Origin: Accumulibacter sp.
GTDB taxonomy: Bacteria > Pseudomonadota > Gammaproteobacteria > Burkholderiales > Rhodocyclaceae
Reading direction: 5' to 3'
Length of the DNA stretch: 11,685 bases
Assembly (NCBI GenBank): GCA_031274075.1
Contig: JAISQQ010000155.1
Location: 1 to 11,685 of the forward strand
Shown here: positions 1 through 6,510 of the stretch, in pieces
Position numbering within the stretch: position 1 is the first letter of the stretch
Layout: each line of letters starts with the position of its first letter
The notes under the pieces: generated by a model
The model's input: only the letters and a program-made list of their open reading frames with translations
Databases searched by the model: none
Told to the model about the DNA's origin: nothing
Position numbers and translations under genes: made by a program

Positions 1-1
1 C

Positions 2-1615
2 TCAGGGACAATACACCTGGAAGCGCGTCGGCGCGCCGGGGCGCTGGATCTGTTCCAGCAGATCGAGTTCCCATTGCAGATAGGCGCGGAATCTTTCGTC
101 GCGCACCACCTGGTTCGCGGCGGTCTTGTCCTCGGCCAGTTCGTAGCCGCTGTAGCGCGTGTCGTCTTCTCCGGTGAGAATGCCTTCGCGCCCGGAAGCG
201 GTCGGCAATTGCGCCGCGCGCCAGGCTTGCGTGCCGCCCAGAATGGCCCGCGCCGGAAAACCGCGCGCGACGAGCTGGCTGGCGATCACCTGCGCCAATA
301 CGCCGTCGCGCGAAGTCAGCAGCACGAGGCGATCGTCCCGCTTGTCCAGAAAGCTCTCGATCCGGTGCGGCGCCGCGAACAGGGCGTCCTGGATGTGCCG
401 ATGGGCGAAACGCACGCTTTGGTCGATGTCGTAGATGCGGGCGTCCTTGCGCTGCCGCAAGGCATTGGCTTGCTGCACCGAGACCCAGGAGGCGACGGGC
501 AGTGACGGATCGCGCAGCACGCGGATCGGCTCCGGCCCGGTTTCCAGCGTCGCTTGCGGCGGCGGCGGGTAAAGAAAGACCTCCTGAAAACCCATTTGCC
601 GCAGCCAGACCGCCGTATTGGGCGCGCGCACGCCGTCGTGATCGACGAGCGCCAGGCGCGCGTTGCGCGTCGCCAGGAAGGTATCCGTCGCCTGCACCAA
701 CTGCCCGCCGGCGGCCCAGCGCGAGCCGGGAACGTGTCCGGCCTGATATTCCTCGAGGGTGCGCACGTCGAAGAGATAAAGGCTGCGCTCGGGCGCGGCG
801 CGCCAGGCTTCCAGTTGCGCCGTGTCGATCGAGGGCAGCTCGAAATGACGAAGCAGTTGCCGCAGGCGCGCGCGAATCGGCGCCAGCGCCTCCGCCTGGG
901 GTTCCGGCAACACGGTATACTTGCCCTTTTCCAGCGTCCAGCCCGCCAGCAGCCAGGACATGGTGCCGCCCTTGAGCGCCGCGACCGGGTTGGGGAGCTT
1001 CAGGTTCTTGAGCGTCTGCGCGCCGATGATGCTGCGTGTCCTGCCCGCGCAATTCACCACGATCAGGGTTTCGGGGTCGGGGGCGAATTCGTGGATGCGG
1101 TAGGGCAGTTCGCCATTGGGCACGTTGTGCGCGCCGGGCAGGCTGAAATTGAAGAATTCGTCCGCCGGCCGCCCGTCCAGAATCACCAGGTTTTCCCTGT
1201 CCTGGAGGCGTCGATGCAGTTCTTCCGCCGTCAAATGAGGCGTCCGCGCTTCCACTTCCACCCTCTCGCCGAACGCCTTGCTGGGGACATTGGTGTCGAT
1301 GAACACCTCGTAACCCTGCGCTTCCCAGGCCAGCGTGCCGCCTTCCAGGATGGCCACGTCGGAATAGCCCAGTCTTTCCAGCCTGGCCGCCGCCGCTTCC
1401 ACCTGCTCGCCTTGCAGATCCACCAGGACCACCGGGGTCGTTTTGCGCGGCGCCAGCCGATCCAGCAGGTATTCCATACGCCACAAGGGCGCGCAGGACG
1501 CGTAAAACAAATGTTTATGCACGAACAATCCGGCTTCGCGCACGTCCAGCAGGGCAAATTCCTCTTCTGTTTCCTGTAGGGATGATAATTGTGACGGGGT
1601 CAATCGGCGTTGCAT
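2..1615 (-). CDS. Four-domain rhodanese (sulfurtransferase-like) protein, one active domain
   Basis: Rhodanese domains transfer sulfane sulfur through a persulfide on a loop cysteine. This 537-residue protein holds four tandem rhodanese folds, at about residues 5-105, 125-230, 262-350 and 375-470, followed by a 65-residue tail. Only the second has the active loop, NCAGRTR with Cys189, preceded by the usual Asp-Gly-Arg strand (LDGRPADEF). The matching loop position is Asp66 in domain 1 (VDLQGE), Asp325 in domain 3 (VDHDGV) and Ser435 in domain 4 (SRDGV), so those three are probably structural or binding domains. No signal peptide or membrane segment is visible, so it is likely cytoplasmic. The ATG at 1615 has a good ribosome site, GGGAGC, 5 nt upstream. 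It is transcribed divergently from the GST pair. Single-, two- and four-domain rhodaneses are all common; the physiological sulfur acceptor cannot be told from sequence. Confidence 0.9.
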   Translation of the reverse strand: MQRRLTPSQLSSLQETEEEFALLDVREAGLFVHKHLFYASCAPLWRMEYLLDRLAPRKTTPVVLVDLQGEQVEAAAARLERLGYSDVAILEGGTLAWEAQGYEVFIDTNVPSKAFGERVEVEARTPHLTAEELHRRLQDRENLVILDGRPADEFFNFSLPGAHNVPNGELPYRIHEFAPDPETLIVVNCAGRTRSIIGAQTLKNLKLPNPVAALKGGTMSWLLAGWTLEKGKYTVLPEPQAEALAPIRARLRQLLRHFELPSIDTAQLEAWRAAPERSLYLFDVRTLEEYQAGHVPGSRWAAGGQLVQATDTFLATRNARLALVDHDGVRAPNTAVWLRQMGFQEVFLYPPPPQATLETGPEPIRVLRDPSLPVASWVSVQQANALRQRKDARIYDIDQSVRFAHRHIQDALFAAPHRIESFLDKRDDRLVLLTSRDGVLAQVIASQLVARGFPARAILGGTQAWRAAQLPTASGREGILTGEDDTRYSGYELAEDKTAANQVVRDERFRAYLQWELDLLEQIQRPGAPTRFQVYCP

Positions 1616-1807
1616 GACGTGCTCCCACGTTCAAAATCTTCTATGCTAGAGGCTGGGCAAACGCCGTGAAACGATTTAATAGTTATTTGTTTATATGAAT
1701 ACCGGGATATGCGATTTCGCGTATACCGCAGCCTTCGGACGCGAGACAAGCCTGTCGGCTTCCGATTTTTTGAACCATTCTTGAACCATCGATGCGAGCC
1801 AGCACAC
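1616..1807. other. Divergent intergenic region (rhodanese / yfcG)
   Basis: This 192-bp spacer lies between two divergently transcribed genes and must carry both promoters. It has an AT-rich core (about 1670-1705) that contrasts with the GC-rich genes. I could not find a convincing -35/-10 pair on either strand. Two direct copies of TTGAACCAT sit at 1770-1778 and 1781-1789, 11 bp apart, just upstream of the yfcG start. They could be half-sites for a regulator or chance. Confidence 0.5.
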
Positions 1808-2512
1808 ATGATCGACCTCTATTACTGGACGACCCCCAACGGCCACAAGATCACGATATTCCTGGAAGAGGCGCGGCTTCCCTACAAGATCGTGCCGGTC
1901 GATATTTCCAGGGGCGAGCAGTTCGCGGCGGATTTCCTGCGGATTTCGCCGAACAACCGCATTCCGGCGATCGTGGACCACGCGCCGGCCGATGGCGGGG
2001 AAGCGGTCGCGCTTTTCGAATCGGGGGCGATCCTGCTCTATCTGGCCGAGAAGACGGGCTGTTTCATCGCGTCCGATTTGCGGGGACGCGCCGAGACGCT
2101 GCAGTGGCTTTTCTGGCAGATGGGCGGACTCGGCCCGATGGCCGGGCAGAATCATCATTTCGGCCAGTATGCCCCGGAGAAGCTGCCCTATGCGATCGAT
2201 CGCTATGTGCGGGAAACGAACCGGTTGTACGGCGTACTGGACAGGCGTTTGGCCGAGCGCGAATTCGTCGCCGGCGACTATTCCATCGCCGACATGGCGG
2301 CGTACCCGTGGATCGTTCCGTGGCGGCGGCAACAGCAGAACCTGGACGAATTTCCCCATCTGAAGCGCTGGTTCGAAGCGATCCAGGCGCGTCCGGCGGT
2401 GGACCGGGCGTACCGCGCGGCCGCCGGGATCAATACCGCGCCGACCGTGACCCCGGCCTCGCGGGCGTTTCTTTTCGGGCAAACCGCGTCCCGCGCCGGG
2501 TATGAACAATGA
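1808..2512 (+). CDS. yfcG: YfcG-type glutathione transferase / disulfide-bond oxidoreductase
   Basis: Members of this GST subfamily (E. coli YfcG, YghU) act in the cytoplasm as glutathione-dependent disulfide-bond reductases. The 234-residue product matches YfcG closely by eye: the start MIDLYY, the TPNGHKI segment with Thr9 and Asn11 that contact glutathione in YfcG, the block FLRISPNNRIPAIVDH, the ESGAILLYLAEKTG gamma-glutamyl-binding turn, and QWLFWQMGGLGPMAGQNHHF opening the helical domain. YSIADMAAYPW is the C-terminal N-capping/hydrophobic-staple region. It is about 19 residues longer than E. coli YfcG, all at the C-terminus. I chose the ATG at 1808 because it gives the family N-terminus exactly; the frame is open upstream to an ATG at 1709, but that extension has no GST character. 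The ribosome site is weak. The next GST gene follows after 37 bp, so the two probably form an operon. Confidence 0.93.
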   Translation: MIDLYYWTTPNGHKITIFLEEARLPYKIVPVDISRGEQFAADFLRISPNNRIPAIVDHAPADGGEAVALFESGAILLYLAEKTGCFIASDLRGRAETLQWLFWQMGGLGPMAGQNHHFGQYAPEKLPYAIDRYVRETNRLYGVLDRRLAEREFVAGDYSIADMAAYPWIVPWRRQQQNLDEFPHLKRWFEAIQARPAVDRAYRAAAGINTAPTVTPASRAFLFGQTASRAGYEQ

Positions 2513-2549
2513 TGCCTATAATGACTTCAACCTTTGGAGGAGAACCGCA

Positions 2550-3215
2550 ATGAGATCACGCATCCTTTATGATTTGGCCGGCGAAGACCCTGAGCTGCGC
2601 TTCAGTTCGTACTGCTGGCGCGCGCGCATGGCCCTGCGGCACAAGGGGCTGGAATTCGAGACGATTCCCTGGCGCTACAGCGACAAGGAGGCGATTGCCT
2701 TCTCGGGACAGGGATACGTGCCCGTGCTGGTCGACGGCGAGACGGTCGTTTTCGATTCGTGGACGATCGCCGATTACCTGGAACGCGAGTATCCCGATGC
2801 GCCGTCCCTGTTCGGCGGCGCCGCCGGCCAGGCGGTGACGCGCTTCGTCAACGAGTTCGTGAATGCCGTCGTCAATCCCGGCATCGCGCGGCTCATCGTT
2901 TCGGACATTCCCCCGCTCCTCCACGAGAAGGATCGCGCGTACTTCCGCGCCAGCCGCGAACAGCACTTCGGCAAACCGCTGGAAGAGGTCACCGCGAACC
3001 GCGATGCCGAAGTCATCGGCTTCCGCCAGTTGCTCGACCCGGTGCGGCGCGTGCTCGCCAACCAGGCCTTCCTGGGCGGAACGAGTCCCCTGTATGCCGA
3101 TTACATCCTCTTCGGTTCCCTGCAATGGGCCAGGTGCGTAAGCCCGTCGTTTGAATTGCTGGCGAAAGACGACGCGCTCCTCGGCTGGTGGGAGCAGGTG
3201 TCAGGTGTCAGGTGA
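2550..3215 (+). CDS. LigE-like (beta-etherase-type) GST family protein, C-terminus replaced by repeat
   Basis: The 221-residue product has a thioredoxin-fold GST N-domain (about 1-80) with YDLAGEDPELRFSSYCW and the region VPVLVDGETVVFDSW followed by IADYLEREYP. This is the pattern of the LigE/beta-etherase branch, in which SW replaces the usual Glu-Ser. The helical C-domain includes LGGTSPLYADY and LQWARCVSPSFELL. Ser19, Ser20 and Cys22 are candidate glutathione-contacting residues. The substrate is unknown, and homology to lignin beta-etherase does not prove that activity. The ATG at 2550 has an excellent ribosome site, GGAGGA, at 2536-2541; an in-frame ATG at 2502 overlapping the yfcG stop has none. 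The last residues, VSGVR, are encoded by heptamer repeats and the stop lies in the third repeat. From memory, relatives continue for roughly 15 more residues (a RMLDLFGGL-like helix), so the native end was probably lost. Confidence 0.85.
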   Translation: MRSRILYDLAGEDPELRFSSYCWRARMALRHKGLEFETIPWRYSDKEAIAFSGQGYVPVLVDGETVVFDSWTIADYLEREYPDAPSLFGGAAGQAVTRFVNEFVNAVVNPGIARLIVSDIPPLLHEKDRAYFRASREQHFGKPLEEVTANRDAEVIGFRQLLDPVRRVLANQAFLGGTSPLYADYILFGSLQWARCVSPSFELLAKDDALLGWWEQVSGVR

Positions 3216-3318
3216 CAGGTAACAGGTAACAGGTGACAGGTGTCGGTAATTTGCGGGCGCGAAGCGCCCGGTAACTGGACTGTCCTCTGACACCTGACAC
3301 CTGTTACCTGATCCCTGA
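3195..3318. repeat. Heptamer repeat element with convergent arms and central hairpin
   Basis: The left arm is seven head-to-tail heptads of CAGGTGT, CAGGTGA or CAGGTAA (3195-3243). The right arm (3288-3318) is the same heptad type in inverted orientation. Bases 3223-3244 pair with 3289-3310 over 22 bp with a single mismatch. The loop between the arms carries a perfect 7-bp stem with a GAA loop (3254-3270, CGGGCGC/GCGCCCG). It overlaps the last three codons and stop of the LigE-like gene and ends 1 bp before the -35 box of the lexA-like gene. It could act as a transcription terminator or insulator between the two units, although no T-run follows. Its core recurs in degraded form at 6337-6379. 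Confidence 0.85.
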
Positions 3319-3319
3319 T

Positions 3320-3348
3320 TTGACAAGTGTTCGTTCGGACACTACCAT
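3320..3348 (+). promoter_or_regulatory. Predicted sigma70 promoter of the lexA-imu cassette
   Basis: A perfect TTGACA -35 (3320-3325) is followed by a 17-bp spacer and TACCAT as -10 (3343-3348, 4 of 6 consensus bases). The expected start is near 3355, leaving a leader of about 24 nt before the chosen ATG at 3379. The two operator dyads fill the spacer and the region just downstream of the -10. Confidence 0.7.
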
Positions 3349-3365
3349 GGTGTACGAACGAGCAC
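3327..3365. promoter_or_regulatory. Two tandem LexA-type operator dyads (candidate SOS boxes)
   Basis: Box 1 (3327-3342) is GTGTTCGTTCGGACAC and box 2 (3350-3365) is GTGTACGAACGAGCAC. Each is a 16-bp imperfect palindrome of the form GTGT-N8-RCAC, and the pair is itself an inverted repeat (14 of 16 positions). They are spaced 23 bp centre to centre, about two helical turns. The 7 bp between them hold the -10 box, so binding of two dimers would bury the promoter. The 4-8-4 layout matches the E. coli CTGT-N8-ACAG box, but the half-site differs, as expected for a diverged LexA. That this repressor is the ligand is an inference from position. Confidence 0.72.
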
Positions 3366-3378
3366 TGGAGCGATGGTC

Positions 3379-3972
3379 ATGGTCAGCCTGAACAAGGACG
3401 ATGCGTATCTCGGCCGCCTGCGCGATTATTACGCCGAGAACCGCCGCATTCCGTCGATGCAGCGCATCGCCGAGCTGATGCGCTTCGCGTCCAAGACGGC
3501 GTCGCGCAAGCTGATGGAGCGCCTGGCAGCGGCGGGTTTCGTGCGGCGCGCGCCGGATGAGGACGCCTGGATTCCCACCGGGCGGTTCTTCGAACGGCCT
3601 CTGGCGGAGGGAGGCGTCCGCGCCGGCCGTCCCGAGGCGGTCGACGGCGTCGGCGTCGGCGTCTTCCTGATCGACGACTACCTCGTCCGCCATCCGTCGC
3701 GCACGGTGATGATCCCGGTGCGCGGCGATTCGATGCTCGACGCCGGCATCCGCGACGGCGACATCGCCGCGGTGGAACGCGCCGCCGAAGCCAGGCCGGG
3801 GGATTTCGTGGTCGCCGTGGTGGACGGCGAATTCACGCTCAAGGAACTGGCCGTGGAAGAAGGGCGGAACGTCCTCAAGCCGCGCAACGCGGCCTACCCG
3901 GTGATCCGTCCGGCGGGTCGGCTGGAAATCTTCGGGGTGATGGTCGGGCTGGTGCGGCGCTTGCAACGCTGA
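3379..3972 (+). CDS. lexA: LexA-like SOS repressor, self-cleaving (S24 family)
   Basis: The 197-residue protein has an N-terminal winged-helix DNA-binding region (about 4-66; IPSMQRIAELMRF then SKTASRKLMERLAAAGF) and a C-terminal S24 protease domain (about 95-195). All autocleavage elements are present: scissile Ala82-Gly83 (VRAGRPEA), nucleophile Ser118 (PVRGDSMLDAGI) and base Lys155 (GEFTLKEL). Spacing is nearly the same as in E. coli LexA (84-85, 119, 156). It should therefore bind operator DNA as a dimer and be inactivated by RecA-stimulated self-cleavage. The ATG at 3379 has GGAG 8 nt upstream; the in-frame ATG at 3373 lies only 2 nt from it. The gene leads the imuA-imuB-dnaE2 cassette, an arrangement known for second LexA proteins (LexA2) in several proteobacteria, and has tandem dyads in its promoter. 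Whether the genome also carries a canonical lexA is not visible here. Only 128 bp separate it from imuA; CGCTTTT (3988-3994) can pair with AAAAGCG (4007-4013) there, a weak hairpin. Confidence 0.92.
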   Translation: MVSLNKDDAYLGRLRDYYAENRRIPSMQRIAELMRFASKTASRKLMERLAAAGFVRRAPDEDAWIPTGRFFERPLAEGGVRAGRPEAVDGVGVGVFLIDDYLVRHPSRTVMIPVRGDSMLDAGIRDGDIAAVERAAEARPGDFVVAVVDGEFTLKELAVEEGRNVLKPRNAAYPVIRPAGRLEIFGVMVGLVRRLQR

Positions 3973-4100
3973 GGCGCGAAAGTGAAACGCTTTTGAGTGA
4001 AACGTGAAAAGCGGGCGGAACGCCTCCGGTTTTTCGTTCGCCGGCCAGCCGCCGGACGGATCGAATTTCCACATTTCACCGCTTTCTTCTTCCCATTCCC

Positions 4101-4829
4101 ATGACCGCCGCCCTTCGCCATTTTTCCCTGGACGACATCCTGGAACGCCCCGACGTCTGGCGCGGCCGGCTGGCTGGCGCGCGGCTTCCCGCCGTGTCCA
4201 GCGGTTTCCCGGCGCTCGACGCGGAACTGCCGGGCGGCGGCTGGCCGCGCGGGGCCTTGAGCGAACTGCTCTCGGACGACGCGGGCTTCGGCGAGTGCTC
4301 GCTGCTGTTGCCGGCCTTGAATGCCGCGCGCGAGGAAGGGCGCTGGGCGGTGTTGATCGCGCCGCCGCACGCGCTGCACGCGCCGGCCTGGGTTTCCGCC
4401 GGCGTCGACTGCGCGCGCCTGGCGGTACTGGCCCCGGAATCGCCGCGCGATCTCTTGTGGGCGGCCGAGCAGACGCTGGTCAGCGGCGCCGCCGGCGTCG
4501 TGGCGTGCTGGGCGGAACGCGCCGCGCCCGGCGAAGTGCGCCGCCTGCAGGTCGCCGCCGCCGGCGGCCAGGCCCCGGCCTTCCTGTTCCGTCCGCGGCG
4601 CGCCCGCGCGCAGGCGTCGGCGGCGCCCTTGCGTCTACTCCTTTCTCCCGGTCCGCAGGGGACGCTCGGCGTGGAGCTGTTCAAGCGGCGCGGCCCGCCC
4701 TGCGCGCGGACGATTTTTCTCGAACTGCCGCGCCCGGCGGCGTGGCGCGACGATCATGACGCCCTTGTGGCTCGCCCTGCGTCTGCCGCGGCTTTGCATC
4801 GAGGCGCGCGCCCCCTTGCCGTCGCCTAG
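4101..4829 (+). CDS. imuA: ImuA, translesion synthesis-associated RecA-like protein
   Basis: ImuA is an accessory factor of the damage-induced ImuA-ImuB-DnaE2 mutasome. This 242-residue copy shows the family's RecA-like core: SSGFPALDAELPGGGWPRGALSELL (about 33-57), then DDAGFGECSLLLP at the P-loop position (59-71). The Walker lysine is missing (GEC in place of GKT), so classical ATP hydrolysis is doubtful. Next come WAVLIAPPHALHAPAW and the LAPESPRDLLWAAEQTL segment (about 82-126), then GVVACWAE (132-139). The C-terminal 30 residues are Ala/Arg-rich and overlap imuB in another frame. No Shine-Dalgarno is visible before the ATG at 4101, but residues from SLDDIL onward fit the family N-terminus. 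It lies 128 bp downstream of the repressor gene and overlaps imuB by 74 nt, which suggests translational coupling. Function is by homology. Confidence 0.9.
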   Translation: MTAALRHFSLDDILERPDVWRGRLAGARLPAVSSGFPALDAELPGGGWPRGALSELLSDDAGFGECSLLLPALNAAREEGRWAVLIAPPHALHAPAWVSAGVDCARLAVLAPESPRDLLWAAEQTLVSGAAGVVACWAERAAPGEVRRLQVAAAGGQAPAFLFRPRRARAQASAAPLRLLLSPGPQGTLGVELFKRRGPPCARTIFLELPRPAAWRDDHDALVARPASAAALHRGARPLAVA

Positions 4830-6192
4830 CGCCATCGTCGAACGCGGCCGCGTCGTGATCGGGGACGAAGCGGCGCAAGACGCTGGCGTGACGCCCGGCA
4901 TCGGCGCCGCCGCGGCGCGCGCCCTGTCGCCCGGCATCCTCCTGCTGGCGCGCGACCGGGCGCGCGAGGACGCGGCGATGCGCGCGCTGGCCTGCTGGGC
5001 GGGATGCCTGACGCCGCGGGTGAGCGTGCTGGCGGACACCCTGCTGCTGGAGCTTGGTGCTTGCCTGCGCCTGTTCGGCGGGCTGGAAAAACTGCAGGCG
5101 GCCGCGCTGGCCGGCGTTGCGGCGCAGGGTTTCCGCGCCGCCTGCGCGGCGGCGTCGACGCCGCTCGGCGCCGAATGGCTGGCGCGCCTGTCTCCGGGAG
5201 CGTGTTGTAAGGACGCCGGGGATCTGCGCCGCGGCCTCGACGATTTGCCGGTGTCCTTATTGCCGGCCGACGCGGCGGCGGCGCTGGCGCGTTTCGGCGC
5301 GCGCACGCTGGGCGAGGCGCGCCGTCTACCGTCCGCCGCCTTGGCTCGGCGCATTGGCGAAGCGAGCCTGCGGCTTCTCGAACGCGCTTACGGCGAACGC
5401 CCCGACCCGCGTCCCGATTTCGTGTTTCCGGAACGCTTCGCCCTGCCGCTGCAACTGCCATCCGCCGTAGACAACGCCGCCGCCCTGCTGTTTGCCGCGC
5501 GCCGCCTGAGCGCGGCGCTGGCCGGCTGGCTGGCGGCGCGCCAGGCCGGCGTGCGCGAAGCGGTGTTGTGCCTGCGGCATCGCCGCGACGAAACGCGCGT
5601 GGTGCTGCGCTTCGCCGGGCTGACGGCGGAGGGCGGCCGCCTCGAGCGCGTGTTGCGCGAGCGCCTCGAACGCCTGACGCTGGCCGCGCCCGTCGAGGCG
5701 CTCCGCCTGGAAGCGGCGCGGGTCGAAGCGCTGCCCGGTCGCAGCCGTCCCTTGCTGGACGACGCGCAAAGCGGCCAGGAAGCGCTCGACATCCTGCTCG
5801 AACGCCTCGGCGCGCGGCTTGGCGAGGAGCGGGTGTACCGCGTCGCCGCGCATGCCGACTACCGTCCGGAATGCGCGACGCGCCGGCTGCGGCCACTCGG
5901 AAAGTACGCGCCGGACGCGCCTTGCCGGTCGTCCATTCCGCCGCCGCGTCCCCTCTGGCTGCTCGACGCGCCCGAAGCCTTGCCGGAAGTCGACGGCCGT
6001 CCGTACCGCCGCGGCCCCTTGACGCTGCTGGCCGGCCCGGAACGCATCGAATCGGGCTGGTGGGACGGCGGGGAACAGGCCGGAGACGCGCGCCGCGATT
6101 ATTTCGTCGCGCTGGCGAAAGACGCGGCGTGGCTGTGGATCTATCGCGAATGCCAGGCGCGCGGCTGGTTCCTGCACGGGTTTTTTTCATGA
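4756..6192 (+). CDS. imuB: ImuB, catalytically dead Y-family polymerase homologue
   Basis: ImuB is the hub of the mutasome: it binds the beta clamp, DnaE2 and ImuA but does not polymerise. The 478-residue product begins LWLALRLPRLCIEA, where active Y-family polymerases have the DxDxFF/Y metal-binding motif. The second motif region reads ADTLLLELGACLRLFGG (about 93-109), without the SIDE acids. Palm/fingers and thumb occupy about 1-215. A little-finger-like region starts near FALPLQLPSAVDNAAALLFAARRL (about 230-252), and the C-terminal ImuB-specific part contains RPLWLL (398-403), a plausible clamp-binding or partner motif. The final SGWWDGG and DYFVALAKDAAWLWIYRECQARGWFLHGFFS are typical of the family. 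The ATG at 4756 lies inside imuA. Downstream, dnaE2 would normally abut or overlap this stop, but about 400 bp of palindromic repeats intervene. Confidence 0.92.
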   Translation: MTPLWLALRLPRLCIEARAPLPSPSAIVERGRVVIGDEAAQDAGVTPGIGAAAARALSPGILLLARDRAREDAAMRALACWAGCLTPRVSVLADTLLLELGACLRLFGGLEKLQAAALAGVAAQGFRAACAAASTPLGAEWLARLSPGACCKDAGDLRRGLDDLPVSLLPADAAAALARFGARTLGEARRLPSAALARRIGEASLRLLERAYGERPDPRPDFVFPERFALPLQLPSAVDNAAALLFAARRLSAALAGWLAARQAGVREAVLCLRHRRDETRVVLRFAGLTAEGGRLERVLRERLERLTLAAPVEALRLEAARVEALPGRSRPLLDDAQSGQEALDILLERLGARLGEERVYRVAAHADYRPECATRRLRPLGKYAPDAPCRSSIPPPRPLWLLDAPEALPEVDGRPYRRGPLTLLAGPERIESGWWDGGEQAGDARRDYFVALAKDAAWLWIYRECQARGWFLHGFFS

Positions 6193-6277
6193 AAGCGAGG
6201 AACGCGCTCCCAGAGAAGATCGCACGCTCTCCATGAACGTAAAGTCGACCAGTGCGCGTGAAAACAGCGACGGTTCG

Positions 6278-6311
6278 GTAGGGCGGGAAAGCGCAGCGCC
6301 TCCCACCCTAC
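6278..6311. repeat. REP-like hairpin with GTAGGG/CCCTAC ends
   Basis: GTAGGG (6278-6283) pairs with CCCTAC (6306-6311). After one mismatch GGGA (6285-6288) pairs with TCCC (6301-6304), and the loop has a small GCG/CGC stem around AAGCGCAGCGCC. Short palindromes ending GTAGGGYGGG are common dispersed intergenic repeats in proteobacteria (recalled from general knowledge). Confidence 0.7.
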
Positions 6312-6315
6312 GGGT

Positions 6316-6379
6316 CGGGGATCAGGGATCAGATGTCAGGTATCAGTATTCTTGTGGACGCGAAATGCCCGGTAATCAC
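6316..6379. repeat. Degraded second copy of the heptad-plus-hairpin element
   Basis: Heptads ATCAGGG, ATCAGAT, GTCAGGT and ATCAGTA (6321-6348) lead into GTGGACGCGAAATGCCCGG (6354-6372) and then TAA. This aligns with GCGGGCGCGAAGCGCCCGG of the 3195-3318 element, differing mainly by transitions that break its stem. The inverted right-hand heptads are absent. Confidence 0.65.
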
Positions 6380-6428
6380 CGCCATTTTCGCGCACCGGTC
6401 GATTCATGGAGAGAGTGCGATTGCCCCT

Positions 6429-6510
6429 GGGAGCGCGGGGCACCAGCCCCGCAACAGCGGCGGTAGTGTCATGGCGTTGGCCAAAAGCGGGGCTGGTGCC
6501 CCGCGCTCCC
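6429..6510. repeat. Perfect 24-bp inverted repeat made of two hairpin units
   Basis: Bases 6429-6452 are exactly complementary to 6487-6510, with a 34-bp loop. Each arm is also a hairpin on its own: GCGGGGC, loop ACCA, GCCCCGC (6435-6452), and the reverse in the right arm. Two palindromic units in opposite orientation form a BIME-like structure. It lies 80 bp before the dnaE2 start and, if transcribed, would be a very stable stem in the imuB-dnaE2 message. Confidence 0.9.

Larger units (their letters stand above)
6203..6437. repeat. Long imperfect inverted repeat, outer arms
   Basis: Bases 6203-6257 are the inverted counterpart of 6390-6437. Read on the same strand, both arms contain GCGCAC, GGTCGA, TTCATGGAGAG, GTGCGAT and GGGAGCGCG in order. 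The right arm lacks 7 bp between GGTCGA and TTCATG and has scattered substitutions. The 132 bp between the arms hold a REP-like hairpin (6278-6311) and the degraded heptad element. No coding potential is apparent. Confidence 0.75.

Noticed and set aside
1709..1807. Upstream ATG extension of yfcG (33 extra residues)
   Set aside because: The family N-terminus MIDLYY begins exactly at 1808, and the extension is Arg/Phe-rich without GST similarity.
1616..1807. Specific -35/-10 boxes for the divergent promoters
   Set aside because: The best candidates match poorly (for example TTTCAC/TAGCAT on the minus strand), so none is called.
1691..2509. Minus-strand open frame opposite yfcG
   Set aside because: The plus strand encodes an obvious YfcG with conserved residues; the opposite frame has none.
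2502..2549. Upstream ATG start for the LigE-like GST
   Set aside because: No ribosome site there, while 2550 has GGAGGA with good spacing and gives the family N-terminus.
3195..3318. CRISPR-like array
   Set aside because: The repeats are contiguous 7-mers with no spacers and there are no cas genes, so this is a heptad tandem repeat.
4014..4034. Rho-independent terminator between lexA and imuA
   Set aside because: Only a 4-bp GGCG/CGCC stem with five bases before the T-run; too weak, and the gene order argues for read-through.
4826..6190. Long open frame on the minus strand opposite imuB
   Set aside because: Arg/Ala/Pro-rich shadow of imuB with no domain.
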